Source: Steinernema hermaphroditum
Taxonomy: Eukaryota; Nematoda; Chromadorea; Rhabditida; Steinernematidae
Length of the DNA stretch: 64,000 nucleotides
Direction of reading: 5' to 3'
NCBI GenBank assembly: GCA_030435675.1
Contig: CM059624.1
Span: 15,896,769 to 15,960,768, forward strand
Made by a program: the position numbers and the translations under genes
Shown here: positions 22,801 through 32,520 of the stretch, piece by piece
How positions within the stretch are numbered: the stretch's first letter is position 1
Layout: each line of letters opens with the position of its first letter
Notes under the pieces: generated by a model
What the model saw: the letters and a program-made list of their open reading frames with translations, nothing else
Told to the model about the DNA's origin: nothing
The model's database searches: none

Positions 22801-25266
22801 GGAACCGCTTTCGGACTCGTTCGCGTAACTGGTTTGGAGTCAAATGCGTCGAAACTTTGCACCACATCCTCAAGCGCTACCTGGTCCCCAAGTTTCACCC
22901 CGATCGGCGTCCAACTATGAGCGATCCCTTTGGTTGTTAGTTCTACCGCAAGTAGCAAGAATTCGATTACGAGCCAATTGTAAGACCATCTCAATGTGAT
23001 AGCGCAAGGAAACAAAACGTGACGTACCACTTCTATTTATATGAATGCTACTGTTGTGGCATCACAGCTTCCAGGTGCCTAAGCTGCAATAACAACGAAA
23101 CGGAATATAATCACCGTGGATCGTTCAAGAACCATATTCCAGCAAACAGCTTCTCACAACCTGACACTAGGTAAAGGCACGAACTACAGGTTCCGAACAA
23201 GAGCTATGTATAGTGGACACCAAATCCCAATATATACCCTGTGTATGCGACCCTATCAATAAAAGTGCATTCAACGATAATGGCTTCATTAAACAAACGT
23301 GCAAGTCAACCTTTCCATAACAAAGAAGTGATTGTTGGAAGCAGGAAGGACGAGAAGAGTTCATTGAAGGAAAAACATGTGCGGATTGGATTTTCTGTGA
23401 AGAGCACCACTGGTTGCATCAGGGCAAAGATTTTCGTACAAAGCACAAAAAATGGGTGTTTTCAAGAGGACAACTTGAGTTTAGGAGGAACGGCATAGTG
23501 CCATACAGTGTATGACATCATGCTCTGTTCTTAGATCGTCTGCTCATTATAAGAAGACAAGATCATGCTACTTTTCACAATGATGTACTTGTTCATAACT
23601 GAACGATTAAAATGTTGCGTGATCATTAAAGAAGATAACGTTTTGAAAGGCATCTGCACTTTTTAGATTTTGCCTTCTTAAACCTTTTTTCCCTGTGTAA
23701 ATGGGTGATATGCTGTCCTGACTCAGATGTCGGATATGTGTTTTGATGTTCTTTTTCGAATGTTAAGCGAAGTTTTATATTCACATAATAGAACTTTTAA
23801 GTGTCCTGGGGATAAGTGTCAGGGTCGCAGATCTACAGACCTTCTTAGCGGTGAAGGATTTGGTATTTGTGCAAGCGGTCAGCTTCGTCTTAACTCGTTA
23901 TCCAAGAGATCTCGAAGAGACTTTTCCAGGTGCAGTGATGCATGGTTATTAGTGTCATTGTTGCCTTTGCGCCCTTCAAATTGAAAGCGTCTTATCTCCA
24001 AGAGGAGCCGCCGAAATCTTGGGAAGATAGACAGAAAGAATTGATCTTTCACGTGGTGGACCAATTAGCTCAGGACAGGGTCGTTCTATCATTATACAAC
24101 AGACTTATAACTGCCAAAAAAAACAACTATCCACTTTCATAAATTTCTCCAAAGCCGTATGAACACTCGTAAAAATGTGAGGGATTCACGCTGGTTAGGA
24201 CAAGAGACTCTCGGCGAGGGTTTGATGTTCAGCCACATATGGATTACTGGATCTTTTTAGAAAGTACTGTAATTATGGTGAACGCGTATGGACGAAGCTC
24301 CGCTTCCCTGCATCCTCCGCTACCTATAAGGTGTGGCTTTCCGGTTGAAAAAAGATTTCTCGGAAATACGGTAAAAACGGTTGACTTTTGAAGCCTCATA
24401 AGTCTCGGTCTCGGTTTTTCAAATTTTAAATTCGCACAGCTCTGGACAGGACCAAGCTCTGCCTATATTATGCAGCGCAACTAAGCAATTACAGCAAAGG
24501 GAAATGCAAAGTCTAAAACATAAGATATTGAGCACAGTTCGACAAGAAAGCGTAGGATGTCTTTGGTAGGGGAAGGCTGTTTACATTAACAAACAAGGCA
24601 GTGCTCACGAAGATACAACGATAGTCGTATTTACAAACAAAAATTGGAGTATTGCATGCATTAACTGAAGTGAACATATAGTTACGGTCAAGGAACACAT
24701 CAACAGAACGTTTGAACTTTTGAGTTTTTAGTCGCCCCAACAACTTCAAACGATCCTAATGGTAAAAGTACCTTACCATCGTCCAAAGTCCGCTTATCGG
24801 TTGGGTTAGCGGTAACCCACTAATTAGGATGCTGCCCATTGTGGATTACGTAAATGTTCCAATAATAGTATACATAGAGGAATCGAAGCATGCCTAACCA
24901 GGATGTTTTTTCTAATGGCACAACACCGTGAAACGAACTGCCTCTTTTATGTCTATTTTTAGTATACTTCTCGGAAACCTCGTGGCCTTGTGTAATTATT
25001 TTTTTTCCCCAAAATCTTCTTCGAACGTAATTAGTGGGTTCCAGGACGTACCTAATGAGCATGTTTCCTTTCATTTCATGTTATTGGAGATGGTAAATAT
25101 ACGCAGCCTTACAAAAAACATAACATGCTTGTTTAAGTATTGGAAAGAATTGCCTCTTCAGGGAAAATTGTACAGAAAATACGGATCATTTTGTACGGAA
25201 AGCACAATTTCATATCTGAGAAATGGTTGGTGCTTTAACACACAAATTTGTACGCACACTAAGGCG
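19883..25266. other. Gene-free stretch, 5.4 kb
   Basis: Only short open frames occur. The longest (22464-23030, minus, 188 codons) is a mosaic of repeat-like GAGTCCGGACTCG words and has no domain. Minus-strand bases near 22620-22680 look tRNA-like (GGCTCAATGGAATAGC, then GGGTTTGAACC) but do not fold cleanly. No gene is supported. Confidence 0.5.
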
Positions 25267-25274
25267 TTTGAGAC

Positions 25275-25355
25275 CAGAGATGGGCACCGGTTGAGCCGTT
25301 AACCGGTTGGCCAGCCGATTGTTGAGCCGATCCGATCTGTTCCCGTACACCTCTG
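25275..25355. mobile_element. 81-bp hAT-like MITE with perfect 8-bp target duplication
   Basis: The element starts CAGAGATGGGCACC and ends in the near-inverse (reverse complement CAGAGGTGTACGGG). It is flanked on both sides by TTTGAGAC (25267-25274 and 25356-25363). The interior is a run of GAGCCG/AACCGG words. An 8-bp duplication with CAG-starting ends is the signature of hAT transposons. At 81 bp it cannot code for anything and must have been moved by a transposase encoded elsewhere. Confidence 0.8.
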
Positions 25356-25363
25356 TTTGAGAC

Positions 25364-27331
25364 TAGGCTCACTCCTATCGACGTATAACATTTTCCAGCT
25401 TACAGTTCACACTTACTCTTGAATCATTGACATTTACCGTTCAAATCATCTCATAATGCGCAAGGAAGAACTGTACCGTAGTCACTGCTTTTCTTCCTTC
25501 TTCGACGACGTCCGAGTCGATGTAGCGGGCTTCAAAGCGTTAAAGAGAGATGGAATCCGGGAGTTCCAGTGGGCGAAACGGAAATCCAGCTGGATCGGCT
25601 GGAGACTTCGAAGTTGAAGCGGATCTTCGGCTTGCGAGGCGCAGAACAATCTTCTTGGCGAGATGTGATTCGGCTTACGTTTCACGCCAGCCAGCACGAA
25701 TTGGAACGGAACGATCATTGCACCAAATAATGACGGCCATGTACGACCGCTTACTCAACTCATCCAGCGAGCTGTGACATCGTAATGAAGATACTTATCA
25801 CAATGTAGCTACCAACACTATTCGCTTGGGAGGTTGATGGTCGTGTTGAGAATGTGTGATAAATGATCAGATTTGTATCCATGGAAATATGCTAAAAACG
25901 TGGGCATACTAAATTAAAAAGTGATTCAAGTCGCCAGGCGAATGAGAATTTCCGTGAAATGTTACTTAAGTTATTATTGAATTCAAGCATCAATGGTCTT
26001 CAAGGAACACCTTTGGTCTACTGTGACCTGTGGGCAGGGTCTGGTGGTCCGATATGGGAGATCTTTAGTCGGACTAAGGTATTGGTCAATAAACCTCAAT
26101 AGATTCTATCATTAAACACTAATGTCCTCCTCAAACATACCACCTATTTATACACCGTACAATCGGGGGCGTTTTAAGTACATACGACCTGTGCAAGAGT
26201 CCATGTTTTCCGTACAATAAGAGGTGTACGGGCGATTTTAGATGAAACAAAAACAGCAACAAAGACACGCTGAGATAACACGTCAGCCAACAAAGAAATG
26301 ACCAAAAGTGCTGTTTTTAATGAAAAAAGATGAAGACCAAAGGTACTAGAATCCAAAGGAAGCTCTAGTGCTTGAGCGCTATGGATTTACAGGTTATTAA
26401 GAAATGCGCCAGAAGCTGTCGGTATATCTGTGTAAGGTGGACAAGGGGTTGGCACCAGGGATGTGCAAGTCCCGAAGGTTTTGTTTGGAGACTGTCAAGA
26501 AATCCTCGACACTTTTGGGTCCTAACAAGAGAACCTGAAATCGTTTGGATGGAGACTATTGTGGGGCTCCAGTAGACTCGTTTTAAGTGAACGCTTGACA
26601 AGATGCCTTCGAATTTGATGTTCCAGATCCAGACAGATCGAGCGACCTCATGCGTAAATGAACGCGTGTCAGCTTTGCACACAGCGACAATTTGTGGAGC
26701 TGATTTAAGAGGCCTGCATTCGGGAGGAAAAAGAAAGTTTTCTTTGGAGACAGAAGAATACTTAAGGCATTACTACCTGAATTTGTGCGCATTGACCTTC
26801 ATTGGACCTTTATGGAATGCTTCAAAACAAACCACCTTAATAGGGAACATGGCTTCATTTTTGGGCCATATGAATCTGAGCCTTGGGAGATAGTTCCATT
26901 ATTTGAATTACTTGAACTTTTTCATTTCGTGAAGCAATTATGATTTCGAGTAAACAAGTGCCAACCCGATTTGTGGTTGCTCGAATCGTCACGGATGGAC
27001 TCCTCGAACAAAGCTACCTTTGCGGAAAAGTCTTTGTTCAGTTGTTTACGTAGTTCTCAATTGCCGGAAGACCTTCAGCACGACAGATGTCGTCACCGCA
27101 CTATGTGATGCAAGAATGGCTTTGAACGGAGGGGGACTGGTTAGGGACTGGCAATGTCGTTAATGCTACAGTAATCTAAAGTAGCAACGCATTTTGAAGA
27201 TTGTTGTGGAAGCAGAAATTGTCTTGTTCCGTAGCCGTGAAATGCCATTAGTTTCTATTGTCAGTGGACGTATTAGTTTTCTGCAATTACTTTTATGCGT
27301 TATAGAATGTACTGTAGCCGTTTTTTTAGAC
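25364..27331. other. Gene-free stretch
   Basis: Short open frames only, for example 25482-25718 (minus) and 26603-26893 (plus), without recognisable domains. A CAGGGATGTGCAAGTCCC word near 26457 resembles a hAT end, but no partner end was found. Confidence 0.4.
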
Positions 27332-28307
27332 CATTGATGCCGAACAGGGCTGTGCGAGTTTCGAGTTTCGTAGTTTCGAGGCTTTTTTGAGTTTCGAGTT
27401 TCGAGTTTTGGACGAAACTCAACTCGAAACTCGCCTTGGTCCTGTCACTATGATTTTGGGCCATCCAGAGTGATATTAACAGCTACGAGCCCCGCTGAAG
27501 GCAAATTTTCGACCTACCGCACACCAAATCAATGAAATCAGGGTATTAGTCGTTGCACCAAAATTGAAAATCACAACAGATCGCTTAGCAAAAGATTTCT
27601 GCTGATGGAATTTTGAAGGATTATACGGTCTGCGTTAAAGTCGCACATGGCCTGGGTCTAAAGAGGTGTTTAAGTACCTCAAGAAATTACCATAAAGCTG
27701 TCCAGCAAACTCTGCTGCATAGAATAAGCCTCGGCTCCTCTGCTAGCATGTTTTCTTCATTGAGTTATTAGAAGAACCATTAGTTTGTAACCATTAATTG
27801 AGAGTTGAACAGTTAGCTTCAGATTCATATGTTGGAAAGCTATTAGAACAGAGGATGGTTCATGTACAACGTCGTGACGGGCAGATAAGCCATTATATTC
27901 TTAAAAATCCGCAGCTCACGATTCAAAGTGCGTTTGTACACCATTGATTCCCAATAACTCAATGAAGAAAGCTTGCTGGCAGTCGAGCCAGGGCTCAATC
28001 GACGCGGCACACTCTCCTGAACCAATGTCCGTTTAAGAAGTTAGGCGAAATCGCCCCAGAAACGAGAAATATGAAAAAAAAACACTGATTTTCATTACAA
28101 AAAATACAAGTTTCGAGTTTCGAGTTTTTGGGGATAAGTTTCGAATAGTTTCGAGTTTCGTTTCGAGTTTTTGAAAAAAAATTTCGAGTTTCGACTTCCG
28201 AGTTTCGAGTTTCGCACAGCCCTGATGCCGAAGAGTCCGAAAACGAGTCCGGACTCGAGACTCGGACCCGATGGGTTTTTGGGCATCGGACTCGATTGGC
28301 ATCACTG
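27332..28307. mobile_element. 88-bp hAT-like MITE split by a second element
   Basis: The left end CATTGATGCCGAA (27332-27344) and the right end (reverse complement CAGTGATGCCAAT, ending at 28307) are inverted copies. The flanks TTTTAGAC (27324-27331) and TTTTACAC (28308-28315) match at 7 of 8 bases. Removing the insertion at 27345-28224 and one copy of its 8-bp duplication leaves an 88-bp element rich in GAGTCCGG/CGGACTC. It belongs to the same CAGNGATGCC group as other short elements here. Confidence 0.75.
27345..28224. mobile_element. 880-bp non-autonomous hAT-like element with 8-bp target duplication
   Basis: The ends are perfect 13-bp inverted repeats, CAGGGCTGTGCGA at the left and its complement at the right. 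They are flanked by identical ATGCCGAA duplications at 27337-27344 and 28225-28232. Just inside both ends are clusters of TTTCGAG/CTCGAAA words, as subterminal transposase-binding repeats would be. The roughly 600 bp in the centre has no long open frame, so the element is non-autonomous. It sits inside the MITE annotated at 27332-28307. Confidence 0.87.
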
Positions 28308-28674
28308 TTTTACACCTCATATGGATTCTTATACTCGGAGCCATATTCATCTCATATATCTATACATCTTATCCGAGATTCATCTGTAGAAATAACCGCA
28401 GCACTCCTCCCGAATAGTTGCCAACGGTCAGGTCGCGAACTTGGAGTCCACTGCGAGGCTTAATTTAATCGGAATCATAGTCCGGGTGTCCGATTAAACA
28501 CGGACTCGGTGTTTTGTCACGATTAACCTTCCCGATAACAGTGATCTTTAGAGACAGTCCATTGTGTATTTCACAGATAACGAAAGATGAATCAAGAGAT
28601 TTGGTGGAAGTAGTGCAAACTTCCGTAGCAGAAACATTAAGTATGACATTGAACAATAAAGAATACGCAACATA

Positions 28675-29640
28675 TCATCCATCAGAAGAAGATCCGTGGA
28701 TCGTCGACCTGCTGAAGATGTTGAAGACGCGGAAGGTGCGGATCTCCTTGTTGAAGCCGACGACGATGAGTCCGTCCACCATGTGCACGAACAGCCAGGC
28801 GCAGGTGGTGAAACAGAAGCGGATCCACTTGTTTTCGAACTGGAGGCAGATGTAGAAGAAGGAGACGAGTTCGGTCATGAAGGCGACGCCCTGGCACACG
28901 GCCTGGAAGAAGAACTTGATTTCACGTCGACGACGTTTATCGCCGTCAACGTTGACCTTCGAATTCTGAAATATTTAAAGTCATTAGTTTTCCAGGGGAT
29001 GCTGCAGGGAGAAGAGCCGAACAAGAAGGTGAACGTTTCGATGTGGTAGTCGAACAGACATTCAGCTGAAGTCGATCATTAGGCATCTCTATAGAAACGC
29101 TCGACTTACTGCTGAAGTAGGGGATCACCTGACAGATCGAAAAGATTCATAGGAAGCCTATGGCGAGGTCAGTAACTCGTTTGGTGAAGATCTGATCAAC
29201 CTTCAGGGGGAAGTACATGACTACCCATCGGTTCAAAGCTGTTAGAAAGTGTGAGAAAACCGAGGCGTTCCAGAAGAGAATGAGGACTTGGCCGGCTCGG
29301 ATTCCCAAGTAGTTCTTGTGGAACTCGGGGTTACTGTAATCCTCACTTAGCCCTAATTAGAGAATCCGAACATACATCAAGGTGATCGGGGCGACGTAGC
29401 AAGTGAACACAAAAGCGTTTCCAAAATTAGCAACAGTGTGGGACATGCAGATCCTTCCAAAGGCGTATCCAAAGGTCTTCGTTCGGCGGAGGGCCAAAAT
29501 AACATGGAGGTTGACCAGGATTCCACAGGTGCCAAGCTACATAAAAAATAGAAATATCGTATACATTGGCATCCACTTACAACTATGATTATAACAGAGG
29601 AGACCGTGTTGTCGTAGAGTTGCTCATTGGAGAGCTCCAT
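28675..29640 (-). pseudogene. Srx-type chemoreceptor pseudogene C
   Basis: A recent copy of receptors D and E. Exon 1 (29640-29581), exon 2 (29536-29376), exon 3 (29333-29110) and exon 5 (28965-28675) align along their length with the intact genes. Two lesions are seen. In exon 3 a tryptophan codon (TGG in D and E) is TGA at 29147-29149. Exon 4 starts normally at 29065 but keeps only about 68 of 170 nt (to 28998): the rest, coding the helix after SSPCSI, is gone together with its donor site. The remaining coding sequence is little changed, so inactivation looks recent. Stop-codon readthrough would not rescue the missing membrane segment. Confidence 0.88.
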
Positions 29641-30346
29641 ATCGATACTGTAGAAACTGTTCATAATTGACATAAGAACATAGCTGGATTCTTTTATATT
29701 CATCATATCCGCCTATCTTCACCCATTGTTTTCCGTGATAATGACAGATTCCGAACGGAACAATAAGCCGTCATGAAGTGAGTGAAGATTTCCTCTGTGA
29801 ACGCGTCACTCAATTGTAGGTTGCCAGCGATACGTGGCGTTTTGTCGACTATGAATGCTGTGAATACGATCTTTTGTGATTGCCCCGAATAGATTTTATG
29901 ATCGTCGGTCGTCAAATGACAAAATAGAAACCGCCAGTCATTAGGTGGGTATTGTTAGGATTTTAGTGTAAACATAGGTACAATTTGTAGTAGCTGAATA
30001 CTTCCGCCTAGCACGGCCACAACACTTCCGATCAGTTGTCATGAAGGAAGTACGTGAATATTAGGAAGAATACGGTATTCCATCCCTGAAGTATGGCTCT
30101 TCCGTGTCTGCACATGTATCTGGGAGATAAGTTGTTTTGGCGATATATAAACGGCTTAATGATATGGTGTAGTGTTATTGCACATCTAATAATGTGATTG
30201 AAGCTTCACTGCATTCATTATTCAGGTAATGACTATTTAAGACAGGAATAAAAAGCAAGCCTACGCAGTTACTTATTCTCCTTTCCAGTAAATAAAGAAA
30301 AACATGACACTGGAGATCAGAAACGCTCAAAAAACAAACAACTATA
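29641..30346. other. Gene-free stretch between pseudogene C and the mariner element
   Basis: No exon recognised. The 3' inverted repeat of the mariner should lie near 30250-30346 but was not found. Confidence 0.4.
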
Positions 30347-31362
30347 TCACTCAACATAATCACCATTAGCTTGCACAACTTCAGCCCACTTCACGGGCAA
30401 AAGCCGGATTCCGCGTTCGTAGAAAGTAGCAGGTTTGGAGTCAAAAAAGTCCTGGATCCACTTTTTGACCTGTTTGTTGGAATTGAAGTGCTTCCCTGCG
30501 ATATTGTTGCTCATCGTCCGGAATAAATGGTAGTCAGATGGGGCGAGGTCCGGGCTGTAAGCTGGGTGTGCCAGAACTTCCCAGCCTAAATCGTTCAATT
30601 TGTTGCAGGTGAGCTTTGCAACATGCGGCCTAGCGTTGTCGTGGAGGAGAATAACCTTTTTCATGTTTGGCCTCTTGAACCGTAGAGCAGTTGCCACCTT
30701 CTCCAGCTGTTCGGCGTAAACGGAAGCTGTGAGAGTGACGCCTCTATCCAGCACTTCCCAGTAGACGATACCGAACATATCCCACCATACGCAAATCATT
30801 AACTTTTTTTGATGGAGTTCCGGCTTCGGTTCAGGTTTGGGCTTCTGTCCGGGTGCCACCCACTGACGCTTCCTCCGGAAGTTGACGGTCAGCACCCACT
30901 TTTCATCTCCTGTAATCAGGCTGCGCAAAAACGGTTTTCTGTTAAATCTGGAAAGCAGAGAAGACGCGATTGACATTCGCTGACCTTTCTGGGTGTCCGT
31001 TATATCGTGAGGAATCCAAGCTCCAAGTTTCGACTTGTAACCCATTCCTGTCAAATGATTAAGAACTGTCACGTGGCTGACGTGCAACTGCTCTGCCAAT
31101 TCGCGGGCCGATTGTCTCGTTTGAGGAGTTGCATAAGATGTGCATCATTCAACTGGGGTTCCGATCCTCGACCAGTTTCATCTTCAAGCGATTCGTCACC
31201 GTTTTCAAATTTCAGAAACCATCGAGCACATGTCCATCTTGAAGTTGCACCCTCCCCATATACGCTGTTGATGTCCTTCGCTGCCTGGGCTGCATGAGTC
31301 CCTCTGTGGTATTCATACAAAATCACGTGTCTAAGATGCATAGGAGTCGATTTTTTCGCCAT
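30347..31362 (-). pseudogene. mariner transposase, DD34D, one frameshift
   Basis: Two overlapping frames (31362-31069 and 31099-30347) together cover a full-length mariner transposase of about 345 residues. The N-terminal part has the HTH features (HLRHVILYEY, TCARWFLKFENGDESLEDE). The C-terminal part has the catalytic triad in LITGDEKW, LLHDNARPH and SPDLAPSDYHLF, with exactly 34 residues between the second and third aspartates. The frame changes near 31118-31125, apparently by loss of one base in an AAACG context within the linker. The catalytic region is otherwise uninterrupted, so decay is recent. Confidence 0.9.
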
Positions 31363-31536
31363 CTGAAAGTAACAATGAAAAAATTATATGTGATCCAAGA
31401 AGGGGAAACGACAGCACACGTCTGGTGCGCGCGCATGAGTGGCGAACACGACCCGCCCACTGGCTTTGCAAACAGACCAGACAGTACGAGAATAGACGCG
31501 AATCAAAAATGGTGCATTTTCAACTTACCAACCCAA
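30347..31536 (-). mobile_element. mariner (Tc1/mariner superfamily) element, frameshifted
   Basis: The 5' end of the element (right side on the plus strand) shows a mariner-type terminal repeat. Read outward-in on the minus strand, it begins TTGGGTTGGTAAGTTG at 31536 and abuts a TA at 31537-31538. The transposase frame follows. The opposite terminal repeat is not visible next to the stop codon at 30347, so the 3' end is diverged or deleted. With a broken transposase and one missing end, the copy is almost certainly immobile. Confidence 0.85.
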
Positions 31537-31745
31537 TATTAAACTCTCTTCTAAGGTAAAAGGCTGATCAAGAAATCGCAATATTTGTATTATGTTTTTT
31601 AGATTCAGATCTTCTAATGAACAAAAAGAGTGGGTCATTTGTCTCGGTGATGATCGGTCGGGTCGCCCGTTCTCTCTCTCTCTCTGAGGCTACTTCTATT
31701 TTATCCGTTATTTAGTTAATATGCAATTTTTGCTCGTCCAAGCTC

Positions 31746-32520
31746 CATAGAGAGACCCGATGGGTCAACATTGAGTTGAAGAGGAGGCTTCGTTGAAATA
31801 AAATAAAACTGACATCGGCGGACTAAGTCCGATATTCACGGGAACGTTGTGAGCCGTGTGGCATGTGTGAGTTTTCCGGCTTCCAGAGGGAATTGGGACA
31901 CCCGGAAGCCGTAGTCCCACCACCGCTGACAACAAGATGTCCGACGCCAGGAATCCCTTTGCATGAGAAGTCACTCTGAAGGTCGCTGACGCTCCAAGGA
32001 TGCCACGATCGGTGAAGACACAATTTTCGGAGCAAGGAACCGTCTCTTCAAGGCAGATGTGATCTCAGAAGCGTCCGCTGTGCCGCAAACGCTCGAGAAG
32101 AAGATGTTCCGTCGCCATTTCCGAAGTTTCGCCGATTCGCAGATGCCCCGTGAAGCGCGCCGTCTACGACCGGTTCAACATCCACGCTACGTCAGGGATG
32201 AAGCCGGCTACAACGAGACATCCTCTGTTTGTCTATTATTCGGTATCCTGCAAGGCGTAAGCCTTTGATTCACGAAATAATGTCGTGTGAAGTCGTGCTG
32301 TGGGCCGAAAACAAAGAAGATATCACGGTTCTAAAAACTAATGAGATCCTCGGGAAGGACGGTGTCGATCGTGTTAGGTGAGTTGGTTTCTAAGAATCCC
32401 TCAATTCCTTGCCTACTGCGGCTTAGTTCTCGTGGCTGAATCTTCCGCGGCTCAATCTTCACACAATCAATGAGTCAACATGTCAATGAGTTGAAGATGA
32501 GACTTCGCTGGTCTCTCTGG
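31746..32520. repeat. Dispersed repeat copy 1, flanked by short direct repeats
   Basis: The stretch 31879-31923 (GGCTTCCAGAGGGAATTGGG, then AAGCCGTAGTCCCACC) and its end near 32250 (CTGCAAGGCGTAAGCC) are diverged copies of the repeat at 57519-58012. Similar sentences (GTCAACA, then GAGTTGAAGA, then GACTTCG-type) occur at 31762-31795 and 32472-32510 and bracket it as direct repeats. No coding frame of note; class unknown. Confidence 0.45.

Noticed and set aside
22464..23030. 188-codon minus-strand frame
   Set aside because: The composition follows repeat words (GAGTCCGGACTCG) and there are no domains, leader or splice partners.
26455..26480. CAGGGATGTGCAAGTCCC as a hAT terminus
   Set aside because: No inverted partner and no octamer duplication within about 1 kb.
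28696..29049. Plus-strand frames opposite the receptor last exons (Glu/Asp-rich, also at 40745-41056 and 35970-36251)
   Set aside because: Antisense shadows of the conserved receptor coding sequence, present wherever that exon occurs.
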